From Acanthosepion esculentum (Eukaryota > Mollusca > Cephalopoda > Sepiida > Sepiidae), in the NCBI GenBank assembly GCA_964036315.1, contig OZ038517.1, positions 19,086,886 through 19,150,885 of the forward strand: a stretch of DNA of 64,000 nt, in the 5' to 3' direction. Both the position numbers and the translations under genes were made by a program. This document shows positions 10,151 through 20,445 of this stretch, piece after piece (position 1 is the first letter of the stretch; each line of letters opens with the position of its first letter). The notes beneath the pieces are model-generated. The model did not search any database. It was given only the letters and a program-made list of their open reading frames with translations, and had not been told where the DNA came from.

Positions 10151-10552
10151 AGGAGAAGAAAGAAAGAAAGAAAGAATGAATGAATGAAAGAAAACAGAAA
10201 GAAAGAAAAAAGAAAGAAAAAAGAAAAAAGAAAGAAAAAGAAAGAAAGAAAGAAAAAAGAAAGAAAAAAGAAAGAAAAAAGAAAGAAAGAAAGAAAGAAA
10301 GAATGAATGAAAGAAAAAAGAAAGAAAAAAGAAAGAAAGAAAAAAAGAAAAAGAAAGAAAAAGAAAGAAAGAAAGAAAAAAGAAAGAAAAAAGAAAGAAA
10401 GAAAGAAAGAAAAAAGAAAGAAAGAAAGAAAAAAGAAAGAAAAAAAAAGAAAGAAAGAAAGAAAGAAAAAAAGAAAAAGAAAAAAAAGAAAGAAAAAAGA
10501 AAGAAAAAAGAAAGAAAGAAAGAAAAAAGAAAGAAAAAAGAAAGAAAGAAAG
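10151..10552. repeat. (GAAA)n/(GAAAA)n tract
   Basis: About 400 bp of purine-only GAAA and GAAAA units with a few GAATGA. Strand asymmetry is complete, as in H-DNA-prone mirror repeats. Confidence 0.95.
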
Positions 10553-10555
10553 AGG

Positions 10556-10960
10556 GTCTGTGGAAAATATGTTGTAACCGTCGACCATATTATCTCAAGA
10601 TGTCCGGAACTAGCAAAAAATGAATATACCCACAGACATAACAAGGTAGCGACATATGTGCACTGGAAGATATGCAAGAAGCACAAAATCGAAACCACTG
10701 AGATGCTACAACCAACAACCAGACACAGTTACTCAAAATAACGATGTAACTATCCTCTGGGACATGACTATTCAAACTGACATGAAAATAAAAAACAACA
10801 GACCTGATATCATCATAAAAGACAAGAAATTCAGGAAGTGGATGCTTATTGACATAGCAGTACCATCCAAAACACCTCCAGGAAAATTATCGACTAGTGG
10901 CCAAAAAAATTGCAAAAAAAAAACTGGGAGGGCAAGGCGTTGCATGGCAAATGCATAAAA
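10556..10960 (+). pseudogene. LINE ORF2 C-terminal fragment, piece 1
   Basis: Reads VCGKYVVTVDHIISRCPELA then KNEYTHRHNKVATYVHWKIC, a Cys/His block found at the C-terminus of many animal LINE proteins. Further frames give NNDVTILWDMTIQTDMKIKN and FRKWMLIDIAVPSK. Three frame changes break it. It abuts the GAAA tract, which seems to have cut its 5' side. The same protein region recurs at 11084-11202 and 11597-12020. Confidence 0.8.
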
Positions 10961-11019
10961 AGAACGAAAGGAGCGGATGTGGACCAACAGAAAACACAGG
11001 AGGAGCACCGGGTGTGAAT

Positions 11020-11202
11020 CTGAGACACAAGGCTTCATTATTGCAGCTCAGGACCAAAGCCTTGCAACCAGATCCTATCACTGTCACATAATCAAGGATG
11101 GCACTAACCCGAAATGCAGGATCTGCGGAAAATATGATGAAACTGTCGACCATATTATCTCAGGATGTCCGGAACTAGCAAAAAATAAATATACCCACAG
11201 AC
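11020..11202 (+). pseudogene. LINE ORF2 C-terminal fragment, piece 2
   Basis: Reads LRTKALQPDPITVT and, in a neighbouring frame, CRICGKYDETVDHIISGCPE, LAKNKYTHRH. It is the same domain as piece 1 but closer to the family consensus. It stops at ACAGACAT, where the 3' end of a different LINE has been inserted. Confidence 0.8.
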
Positions 11203-11588
11203 ATATTCCCACCCCTTCACCGTTGAAACTGTTAGATGTAGACGTCTCTTCTACTCCAATAGCTTCATGTCTCGCACATCTCGCCTGTGGAACTCCCTTC
11301 CTTATTCCTGTTTCCCTGACAAATACAATCTCCAACTATTTAAGTGTAACGTCAATCGACATCTCCAGTTGCCTTGATCTATCCACTTCCCTTCTCCACA
11401 TCCTTTCACCTTTCATTCCTATCTGCTCTCGCTCCAGATCTTCTGTAACCCCCTTGCCTTGATCGATCCACTATCTTTCTCCACATCCTCTCCTTTACCA
11501 CTCCTATCTGCTCTTCCTTCAAACCTTCTGTGACCCATTGCGTGTTAGTGGCCTCCAGCCTTGCTTGGGGTGATAAGCTTAAAAAAAA
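11203..11588 (+). mobile_element. CR1/Jockey-like LINE, 3' end only, nested insertion
   Basis: Near-identical to the last ~390 bp of the long LINE copy at 37137-39332, from CCCACCCCTTCACCGTTGAA to CTTGGGGTGATAAGCTT and an A run (11581-11588). It lies inside the older LINE C-terminus: coding sequence resumes at AGATATGCAAGAAGCAC. A strongly 5'-truncated copy is the normal product of target-primed reverse transcription. Confidence 0.9.
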
Positions 11589-11596
11589 TGTATATG

Positions 11597-12030
11597 CTCT
11601 AGAAGATATGCAAGAAGCACAAAATCGAAACCACTGAGAGATGGTATGTGCACCAACTAGATAGAGTTACCCCAATTAATGATGGGCCTATCATCTGGTA
11701 CATGCTAATAAATCTGACAGGGAAATGAAAGCCAACAGGAAGCGGATGCTTATTGACATAGCAGTAGAATTTGAGAGAAACACCCGAAAATTATCGAGAA
11801 ATTGTCCAAATACATGGACCTGGAGATCGGGATAATCAGGATGTGGGGAATGAAGACTGGGACAGTAGCAATAGTAATCCGAGCACTGGGACTCGTGAGA
11901 AAATTAATGGACAATTTTACTAACAATGTCCTTGGTAACATCAACATAGAAGTTGCCCAGAAGCTTGCCCTGCTAGGAACATCCCATATACTAAGAAAAG
12001 TGCTATCAATTAAATGAAAAGTCTCCTATA
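11597..12030 (+). pseudogene. LINE ORF2 C-terminal fragment, piece 3
   Basis: Continues the domain after the nested insertion: KICKKHKIETTERWYVHQLD, then a frame change, then the open stretch 11802-12017 reading DLEIGIIRMWGMKTGTVAIV and LALLGTSHILRKVLSIK with a stop. This is the usual end of the protein in this LINE family. Pieces 2 and 3 together are one old copy interrupted at 11203. Confidence 0.82.
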
Positions 12031-12290
12031 GGACTTAAGGGCCATAGTTTGGATTCGGGCCTTACAGGATATAAAGCAGGAAACATTACATACACAAATA
12101 ATAATAATGATTCTAACAGTGTATTAATATGCAAGCTGCCCAGAACATCACCCTACTAGGAATAACCTATATACGAAGGAAAGTGCAATCAATTAGTTGA
12201 CAATTCTCCTATAGAGGCGATGGACCATAGTTTGAACCCGGCTCTACATGATACAAAGCAGGAAACATAACATAACATAATATAAAAAAA
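12000..12290 (+). repeat. LINE 3' tail, imperfectly duplicated
   Basis: GAAAGTGCAATCAATTAG...TTCTCCTATAGAGG...CATAGTTTG (12177-12275) repeats GAAAAGTGCTATCAATTAAATG...CTCCTATAGGAC...CATAGTTTGG (11994-12090). Both end in CAAAGCAGGAAACAT or ATAAAGCAGGAAACAT. The second copy also retains CAGAACATCACCCTACTAGG, part of the coding end, so the duplication spans the stop codon. Confidence 0.75.
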
Positions 12291-12302
12291 AAATATATAA
12301 GA

Positions 12303-12402
12303 ATAAAAAGAAGAAGAAGAAGAAGAAGAATAAGAACAAGAATAAGAATAATAAGAAGAATAAGAATAAGAATAAGAAGAATAAGAATAAGAATAATAAT
12401 AA

Positions 12403-12433
<31 letters not shown>

Positions 12434-12566
12434 AAGAAGAAGAAGAAGAAGAAGAAGAAGAAGAAGAAGAAGAAGAAGAAGAAGAAGAAGAAGAAGAAAT
12501 AATAATAATAATAATAATAATGAGAAGAAGAAAAAGAAGATTTATTATTATTATTATTATTATTAA
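12303..12566. repeat. (GAA)n/(TAA)n trinucleotide tract
   Basis: Alternating GAA, TAA and GAATAA runs, with pure (GAA)n over about 12403-12497, then (TAA)n and (TTA)n to 12566. The poly-serine frame on the minus strand is an artefact. Confidence 0.95.
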
Positions 12567-12647
12567 TAATACTGTGCTCCGGGTAACATCAAGTTGTTCA
12601 GATATACTAAGAAATATTTTTAAAATAATTTTGATTTTTTTTTTGTG

Positions 12648-13545
12648 TCTATAAATGTGCCGATTTCTGTAAATACGGATGTCCATACACGATATTATCA
12701 GGTAATTAGAGCGATTACTATAGTAATTTCAAAGCCAAAGATCATAAAATTCAATAAAACATTAGATTACGGAGAATATTTTCTTACACTTTTAAGTAGT
12801 TAAAAATTATATAAAAAGGCGCTGACGTTATATTCTTCAAGTATATATATATATATATATCCAGATACCTCCACTAATTTGAGATAGCTAAGGTTTAAAA
12901 ATGAATTTTTAACAAGGAAAAAGCTTTCTTGAAGCTTTTATTTCATTTTTAATTGAAAGCTAATAGATTACATTTACTATTTCGAGTAAGAAAAATTCTC
13001 TGGTGTATTTGTAAATGAAATTATCTTGTTTGGAATGGATCTTTTTAATTAGATGATTAGCACTGTTTTTAGTCGATTTTAATTGCAATTCCCTGTATTA
13101 AAAATCTTCGAAAAATAAAATATACTTTTCTGAAACTTTATTTGCAGAATATTTGCCAATTTAAAGTATAATTAATCTGATTTGAAAAAAAATATTATTT
13201 ACTTTAAGTTGAAAATAACACAGTAATGTATTTTTAAAACAAAACAGTAGCTTTGTTTTAACCGACAGGTTCCATGTTTTACGTGACTGAAGAGGTAATG
13301 AGAGATTGATTGTTGTTCTACGGAGACTTTATCTGTAAAGCATAATTTAAGAAAATGGCCTGAGTATCTTTTATATAATTTTTAAGAAGTCAGTAATCTT
13401 AAAAAATTTCGAAAATATTCTCCGCAAAATAATTTTAGGAATGTTGACTTTAAATTCACTGTAGTCATCGCACTTATTTTCTGATAATGTCGTGTATGGT
13501 CTACCATACTTTTAAAAATGGGCACTTTAGATAATATTTTATATA
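12648..13545. mobile_element. AT-rich element with long (~170 bp) inverted ends
   Basis: The left part 12648-12825 and the right part 13368-13545 are diverged inverted repeats: TCCATACACGATATTATCAG against CTGATAATGTCGTGTATGG, GGAGAATATTTTC against GAAAATATTCTCC, and TAAAAATTATATAAAA against TTTTATATAATTTTTA. The ~540-bp interior is AT-rich and holds a short (AT)n at 12842. No protein is readable. It resembles a non-autonomous fold-back DNA transposon; the exact ends and target duplication cannot be fixed by eye. Confidence 0.65.
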
Positions 13546-14054
13546 TATGAAAACATTTAAAATTATTAAAAAAATCTTGGTGTTAAATGATTGGTATTAA
13601 GCTTTTCAATTTTTGATTAAGAAATATAGTTTTCTCTTAGTAACAATATAACCTAACGCAATTAAGTAATATAGAATTTTAAACGATTTTTTTAAATTAC
13701 AATTATTATGTTAAATTATGATAATTAGACTTTTAAAAAATGAAAACAATTCTTGTAAAAATTCATTATTGATCGAAATGTTTTGTTTTTCCCAAGATAA
13801 TAGTTTCCTTAATATATCACAAGTATAAAAGCAATTAAAAGCTTTTCTAATTAAATAATGCCGGTTTTATTTTATTATTTACTTTACTATTCGGAGCAGA
13901 TTTTCGGGAAATGAGTAGCTGTTTGAAAAAATAAAATTGATTTATATTCTCCAAAGCGTTCTGCTTTCAAGTAATAAAACAAATTTTGCGATTAAAATTT
14001 AAATACTCAATATTTCGTGAAATTAAGAAAGTGGCGAATAGCATGTAAAAAAAA
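13546..14054. other. AT-rich sequence, nothing recognised
   Basis: No repeats, motifs or meaningful open frames seen. Confidence 0.5.
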
Positions 14055-14360
14055 TGTTTTTACCAAGATTTTCTAAAAAGAACAAATTCAAAAATAATTT
14101 CATTCATTTCTGAATACGTCCTGAAAATTTCATTAAAATCCGATAATTGTTTGATTTTTGAAAGAATTTCTAAATCAATGTGCTTTTCATCGGCAAAAAA
14201 GGCGCCAAAAACTAATCGTAATTATTACGCCCGCCGCCGAGGGAAAAGAAACAAAACTTTTAACCAAAATTTTCGAAAGTGCCAGAAAGGATTAAAAAAA
14301 TTAATAAAATAATTAAAAAATTTTTCGGTCTTTCCTCTTAATAATAACAAAGATTTTCAC
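14055..14360 (+). repeat. Duplicated unit, copy 1 (interrupted by SINEs)
   Basis: AATAATTTCATTCATTTCTG, CCAGAAAGGATTAA and TTTCCTCTTAATAATAA match 15530-15795 in order and orientation. The unit then appears to resume after the SINE block, at about 15146-15220, with TTTTTCATCATGCTATGCTG matching 15840. Confidence 0.75.
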
Positions 14361-14590
14361 TGTTTACATTATTCGGACTATTGTCCTCATCTTTGTCGCC
14401 ATATTTATTACAACGTTTCGGCCGTTGTACGCTCCGGCCTTCTTCAGGTGGTTGGAATGTCGATCTGAACCTTTATTTCTCTCACTGGGGTAGACTTAGT
14501 TCCACGTGCCGTGTTTAATAAATGTCAGTTATCAGTGGTCTCCTAGTAATTCCCTTCCACTGCCTTAATCGGGTATTGAACTCACACTCA
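14361..14590 (-). mobile_element. tRNA-derived SINE family A, 5'-truncated
   Basis: Read on the minus strand it runs from the box B region (GAGTTCAATACCCGAT) through GATAACTGACA, the hairpin CTGAAGAAGGCCGGAGCG...CGGCCGAAACG and CGACAAAGATGAGGACAATA. It lacks the box A part. It lies head to head with the next copy, so together they form a ~530-bp palindrome. Confidence 0.85.
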
Positions 14591-15145
14591 AGGACACACG
14601 GCACAGAGGTTAAAGGCGTTATTTTGATCCAGTGACAGGACCCAAAGAGTGTGAGTTCAATACCCGGTTAAGGCAGTGGAGAACTTTCAGAGGGAAATGA
14701 ACAGGAGATAACTGATAACTGACATCCATTAAACATGGCACATGGAACTAAAACAGTCTACCCCAGTGAGCGAAATAAAGGGTTCAGTTTGGCATTCCAA
14801 CCACCTGAAGAAGGCCGGAGCGTACAACGGCCGAAACGTTGTAATAAATATGGCGACAAAGATCAGGACAATAGTCCGAATAATGTAAATAGTGTATATA
14901 ATACCTCATCACAGAAATATAGACAGATACTGAAAGGCCGAAACATTGTAATAAATATGGCGACAAAGATGAGGACAATAGTCCAAATAATGTAAATAGT
15001 GCACATAATACCTCATCTCAGAAATATAGACAAATACTGAAGGGCCGAAACGTTGTAACAAATAAGGCAACAAAAATGAGGACAATAGTCCGAATAATGT
15101 AAATAATGTACATAATACCTCATCTCATAAATATAGAGAGATAAC
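14591..15145 (+). mobile_element. tRNA-derived SINE family A with three tail repeats
   Basis: The head carries a box A-like TGGCACAGNGG equivalent (CGGCACAGAGGTTAAAGGCG) and a box B-like GTGAGTTCAATACCCGG, the internal RNA polymerase III promoter of tRNA genes. The body ends in the hairpin CTGAAGAAGGCCGGAGCG...CGGCCGAAACG and CGACAAAGATCAGGACAATA. After 14894 the tail unit is repeated about every 100 bp, with GACAGATACTGAAAGGCCGA and later variants. Confidence 0.85.
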
Positions 15146-15220
15146 AAACATTTTGCCGATAAAAGTTTCTTTTTCTTAAGTTTAGCGCCATTTTTCATCA
15201 TGCTATGCTGTTTTTTTTTT

Positions 15221-15474
15221 TCAGCAAAAAAATTGGTGTGACCTGTTTTAGATAGATACGGCATCTTCCTAATGTGTCAGATATACTTTTGAGTACAAAT
15301 TTTGTATTTCTTTAATGTTTGGACTGACAAGTGACCCCCTTCAATGAGTCTATCGGGGGGGGGGCCTTTTCCAACCAACCCGAGCGCTCAAAAAATTCTG
15401 CAAAATAATTGATAATTTACATTTTCCAATGTGATCTACTTTTAACAGATACAAAAGAAATTCGAATGAAAATT
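15221..15474. other. No recognised feature
   Basis: AT-rich, with a G run at 15355-15363. Nothing recognised. Confidence 0.4.
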
Positions 15475-15900
15475 TAATTTCGAGAAACTTGTAAAAATTA
15501 TTTTCAACAATATTTTCTGAAACAAAAAAATTTCAAAAATAATTTTATTCATTTATGAATAAGTCCTGAAAGTTGCATTAAAATTCGACAATAGTCTGAC
15601 TTTTGCAAGAATTTCCAATTTTTTATGTTTTGCCAATTGAAAAAAAAAGTCGCTGAAACACTAATAAATATTACGTCGACTGCTGACGGAAAAGAAACAA
15701 ATCTTTAACCAAAATTTCCAACGTGCTAGAAAGGATTAAGAAATTTAATAAAATAATTTAAAAATACTTTGGTATTTCCTCTTAATAATAATATGAACAT
15801 TTAGACAATAAAATTTTGTATTTATTATGTTTGGGGCCTTTTTTCATCATGCTATCTTGTTTTGTTTTGTTTTTTGTTTTCTTTTCAGTGAATTTGAGGA
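15475..15900 (+). repeat. Duplicated unit, copy 2 (uninterrupted)
   Basis: Sister of 14055-14360 plus ~15146-15220. Allowing for the ~785-bp SINE block, the period is about 640 bp, so this looks like an old tandem duplication. Confidence 0.75.
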
Positions 15901-17334
15901 GGTACCTAACTTAAAGTAATATTTGGTTCAAATCTGATTAATTTAACTTTAAATCAGCTAATATTCCTCAAAATATTCATGGACAATTATTCTTTTTTTT
16001 TTGCGAATACATCCATTTAAAGTTAACTGACCTGTAATAACGTTAAGAATCAGTCTAAACGATAAAAATGTGATTAGTTGGGTTGAGTTTAAGTCCCTCC
16101 CCTTCAATAAAAAAAAGCACAAATAAAATAAAAACGGCAAATATTCAGAGTAAGACACTATACAATACTTAGGGAAAAGGGTTAACTTTAGGAACATTAA
16201 GATTACCTCATCGGTTATCCATTGAAACTGCTATCCACCGAAAAAAAGAAAAGAAGCCAGTCCCCACCATGGACCATTTAAAATATAGTTCGCACAGCGG
16301 ATTGGTTGGATGTGTGGAAAATGTGGTCTTTCTTCGTCTAATTCATTAAAAAGCCAGAGTAGCTGTTAGCGTTTGATTGAGAGGGTGATCAGCGATTGAT
16401 CTCCCCTGATTGGGGCGATTTGGAGATGGGGAGTATAATGTTGAAAGACCCGAAACTCCCTGATGAACCAAATCAAATAACATCACTGACGACCCCCTCG
16501 GGCGCCTACTTAAGAGCGTATTTTTGAATTATTCGAAAAGTATATTTTTGAAAGACGTTTTTTTTTAATAAAGAGTATTACTTTGCGATGACTGATGGCT
16601 GAAAATGTCGTTGAAATCAGCAATTTTAGAAATTTCAAAATGAAACCACCTTCCAGTCAATTTAAATCAATTTTGAAACGCAGCAAACTTTTTTTCTCAT
16701 CGGTAATATTAAATTTAATCTATTACCTTGAAATTTAAAGTACGATAAAATCTTCAAGATTTTTTTTTTCATTTTCAAAAATTAATTTTAAAATCTTAGT
16801 TATGGCAGTTTCGATGACGGTAGCGACGTAATTTTCTATATAGCATTAAAAACAATATGGTGGAATTTATTTGTCTACCGGAAACACTATAATACTTATT
16901 TTAGTAACTTTTTGAAAACTATTTTTCTTGACATATTTTGAAATGAACTGCGTACCCGAAAACGGGTGACGACCCAGTTTCTCCAACGTGTCTGTGTCCA
17001 TGTACACATGTAAGTTTCATGAATGCTACAAGCACAGACGTAATGAAATAAATTGGATCAGAGGCAAGCCGTCGTTACTCGATATGTCAAGGGCATCAGC
17101 TATCGCTTCACTCTCGCCGCCATCTTATGTACAATGGACAGCACAGATGTTACGTATTAAACTTTTCGGGGTTTTTTTCCCCTCCTTTTTAAACTGGTGT
17201 TCTTTCCGAAATTTTTCACAGACAGGTCCACTCGATTCGGTATTACTTACTTATGTTTGCCCATCACGTAAAGTTCACATTTTCTGTCTGAATTTGATTA
17301 GGGGTTATCAGGAGTCTGAGTGATGAGGAGATAT
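15901..17334. other. No recognised feature
   Basis: Mostly AT-rich. 16250-16520 is more balanced and contains GATGAACCAAATCAAATAAC, related in the opposite orientation to GGTTTGATTTGGTTTGTTTT at 22491 and 24389, so it may be a decayed SINE tail. The open frame 16988-17323 has no recognisable motif. Confidence 0.4.
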
Positions 17335-18211
17335 CATTATTTACCCTAATCCTTATGAACAAACATCTGGCAGTCAGTGATACACATGCTTTTCTTCGCT
17401 CTCTGGGCTATTGCTATTGATCTGGGATCAAAGGGTAGTATCTGTTCTTCTCATCTCTTATAGTAATAGTAATATGAACCGTTTCCTTATAAGGAAACAT
17501 TTACCCATAATTGATCGAACAGCCAGTGCTACTCGTGTTACACATTTCTTCACTCTCTAGTCGTTGAGCTGGGATCAAAGGGTAGTATCTGTCCTGCTCA
17601 TCTCTCATGGTAATGGTAATATTAGCGGTTTCCTTATAAGGAATTATTTGGCAGTTATTGACCGAGCAGCCAGTGCTACACATGATTTTCTTCGCTCTCT
17701 GGCTATTGATCTGGGATCAAACGGTAGTATCTGTTCTCCTAATCTCTCATAGTAATAGTAATATGAGCTGTTTCCTTATAAGGAAACATTTACCATTAAT
17801 TCACCGAGCAGTCAGTGATACTCGTGTTACACTTTTCTTCACTCTCTAGTCGTTGACCTGGGATCAAACGGTAGTATCTGTCCTGCTCATTTCTTATGGT
17901 AATGATAATATTAGCGGTTTCCTGATAAGGAATTATTTTGTAGTTATTGACCGAGGAGCCGGTGCTACACATGCTTTTCTTCAATCTCTGGCTATTGATC
18001 TGCGATCAAAGGGTAATATCTGTTCTTCTCATCTCTCATGGTAATGGTAATATTAACTATTTCGTTACAAGGAATTTTTTTGTAGTTATTGGCCGAGCAG
18101 TCAGTGCTACACATGCTTTTCTTGACTCTCTGGCTATTGATCTGGGATCAAAGGTTAGTATCTGTTCTGCTCATCTCTCATAGTAATATGAGCTGTTTCT
18201 TTATAAACAAA
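17335..18211 (+). repeat. ~143-bp satellite array, left part
   Basis: About six units, each with TCTCTGGCTATTGATCTGGG or TCTCTAGTCGTTGAGCTGGG, then ATCAAAGGGTAGTATCTGTT, then TTTCCTTATAAGGAA and GAGCAGCCAGTGCTACACAT. Units with 'GGCTATTGATC' and 'AGTCGTTGA.C' partly alternate, suggesting a dimeric higher-order form. The array continues at 19422 after a transposon. Confidence 0.92.
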
Positions 18212-19421
18212 TACAGAGGTTGGACAAAATAATTGAAACACTTGTTAAATTCAAAGAAAATTTATTTAATATGGAGTTGGTCTTCCTTTAGCTTCACATA
18301 CAGCTTTAATACATCTAGGAATGGAATCATACATCTTCCTGACTTCATCCAGAGGAATTTTCAGCCATTCTTCCATTAATACCTGCTCCAGCTCTTTAAG
18401 ACACAATGATGGAGGATAGCGGCTCCTAACTTGTCGCTCCAAAATGCACCGCAAATGTTCAATAATATTGATATCTGGAGATTGGGGAGGCCAATTCATA
18501 TGTTCTAGCTCACTTTTACGCTCTTCATACCAATTCTTAACCACTCGAGCGGTCTGTATTGGTGCATTATCATCTTGGAAGATGCAGTCACCATCAGTTG
18601 ATTCTACCATACAGGGCAACTATTGGACCGAGGCATTTCCATGATATCGCGGCCCAAACTATCACTGATCCACCTCCATGCTTCACTGTTGGAAGAAGAC
18701 AGTCAGGGTTGTAAATTTCTTTAGGCTGCCTCTACAGATAAACTCGCCCTGAAGTTGGGAAAAGAGAAAAACTGGACCCGTCTGAGAATATGACTTGCTT
18801 CCATTGGTCTGCAGACCAGGCATTGTGATCTCTGCACTACTTCAACCTCCTCTGAATGTTGCGAGTGGAGAGAAGAGGTTTCCTTACGGCGGCTCTTCCA
18901 TGATATGCAGCCTGGTGGAGCCCACGACGAACATTTTTAGTAGTAACTGAACTATTCAGATGGTTATTCAACTCAGCAGTCGCTTTGGCCGCATTTGTCC
19001 GATTATTTTTTGCCACATTGCGTGTAAATGCACGTCGGTCCCTGTCAGTACGTTTGCAAGTCCGGCCCGAATTGCTACGGTTACTAGAGGTCTTGCCCTG
19101 TTTCTCAAATTGCGTCATAGTTCTTGATATGGTAGCTCTTGAAAAACCAAACGGTTCAGCAACCTTAGTGATCGAGGCTCCTGCCATGCAAGCTCCAACA
19201 ATTTGTCCTTTTTCGAACTCGGAGAGGTCACGCATTTAGCTTAAATTTTACTAAATTCTAAAAATAAATAAGACAAAGAGAGTAAATTAGATAAATAAAC
19301 GTATTTACAATAGATATAACCTGCAGTTACAAAGTTTTAGTTAAAGTTCTTAATATAATAGGTCTTTGAAATATCGGAGTGGAATTTGCACCTGTTCCAA
19401 TTATTTTGTCCCACCCCTGTA
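18212..19421 (-). mobile_element. Tc1-like DNA transposon, full length, decayed
   Basis: It is bounded by TA on both sides and by inverted ends CAGAGGTTGGACAAAATAAT and (minus strand) CAGGGGTGGGACAAAATAAT. At about 1.2 kb it has the usual length for Tc1. The transposase lies on the minus strand. The satellite repeat continues across it, so it inserted after the array had formed. Confidence 0.95.
18266..19235 (-). pseudogene. Tc1-like transposase, broken
   Basis: The N-terminal half (19235-18837) reads MRDLSEFEKGQIVGACMAGA, SITKVAEPFGFSRATISRTM: two helix-turn-helix units and a GRTCKRTDRDRRAF linker with the GRPR-like AT-hook position. The catalytic half follows in shifted frames: FSDGSSFSLFPTSGRVYL with the first aspartate (in-frame stop just after), then 18619-18266 with IFQDDNAPIQTARVV (second aspartate) and WPPQSPDINIIEHLRCILE (glutamate). 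The triad of the DD34E type is intact, but stops and frame changes make the gene non-functional. It ends in RPTPY, close to the terminal repeat. Confidence 0.93.
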
Positions 19422-19775
19422 TTTGGCATTCATTGACAAAGCAGCCAGTGCTACACATGCTTTTCTTCACTCTCTGACTATTGTGCTGGGATCAAAGGGT
19501 AGTATCTGTTCTCCTCATCACTGATAGTATTAATAATATGAGCCGTTTTCTTATAAGGAACATTTACCATTAATTAGCCGAGCAGCCTGTATTCGTCTTA
19601 GGGTTTTCTTCACTCCCTGACCATCGGTCTGTAATCAAAGTGTTGTATCAGTTCTCATATCTAATAGTAATAGTAATATTAACCGTTTTTTTATAAGGAA
19701 ACTCTTGACATCCAATTAATGAAGCAGCTACTGCTGCTTTAGCTACACATTTCTTCAATCCCTAATCATCGGTTT
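19422..19775 (+). repeat. ~143-bp satellite array, right part
   Basis: Continues the 17335 array with two to three more diverged units (CTTCACTCTCTGACTATTG, TCTTATAAGGAACATTTACC). Divergence rises toward the right edge, as expected at the end of an array. Confidence 0.88.
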
Positions 19776-20120
19776 GGTGGGGTTGATGTTATATATTAAA
19801 GATTTATTTTTAATTTTCCAAAATGGTAACATCTCGACTACAGTCATTTAGACTCGTTAATATAGGCAAAAAAGACATCTCAAAGTGGGGACTTCCTATT
19901 GAGGACAGAACATCAAACAATCTGGGTTGTATAAAAAGAGACGTCGGAAAATATGATACGTCCGAAGTGGCAAAGTAGTAGTAAATTACGTCCTTCAGGA
20001 AATTAAGTTATACATCAAACCATATAATAATTATTAATCCGTATTTATTTATATATTTCCTGTCGCCACTGTGGCGGAAAGGGAGGTAAATTAACTTAAG
20101 TTAGTAATCGTAGTAGTTTT
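19776..20120. other. No recognised feature
   Basis: No coding motif or repeat partner found. Confidence 0.4.
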
Positions 20121-20124
20121 AATG

Positions 20125-20445
20125 AGTGTCAGTACTAATTTCAAGTCGGACTTAATTTCAACTCGGAATTAATATAAACTCGGAACTAATTTCAACTCAA
20201 AACTAATCTCAACTGGGAATTAATTTCAACTCGGAACTAATTTCACCATGGAACTAATTTAATCTCTGAATTAATTTCAACTCGGAAATAATCTCAAGTC
20301 CGAATTAATTTCAACTCGGAAATAATCTCAACTCGGAATTAATTTCAACTCGGAAATAATTTCGACTCGGAACTAATCTCAACTCGGAAATAATCTCAAT
20401 TCGGAACTAATTTCAACTCGGAACTAATTTCAACTCTATTTAAAA
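20125..20445 (+). repeat. 18-bp minisatellite, unit AACTCGGAACTAATTTCA
   Basis: About 17-18 tandem copies, with alternating variants GAATTAATTTCA, GAAATAATCTCA and GAACTAATTTCA. Units are adjacent, without spacers. Confidence 0.95.

Noticed and set aside
10076..10741. Long open frames rich in K, E, S, F, L over GAAA/TTTC tracts (also 9300-9700, 39435-40670, 42590-43397, 48000-49700, 62978-63416)
   Set aside because: Tetra- and trinucleotide tracts lack stop codons in several frames at once; both strands are open, so these are composition artefacts.
16988..17323. 111-aa open frame as a gene
   Set aside because: No motif, no unusual codon pattern and no repeat or splice support; length is expected by chance in this composition.
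17564..18183. Overlapping ~60-aa frames in the 143-bp satellite
   Set aside because: They recur only because the satellite unit recurs and change frame between units.
20125..20445. Regularly spaced repeats resembling a CRISPR array (also 40680-41575)
   Set aside because: Units are directly adjacent without unique spacers, and the window is eukaryotic.
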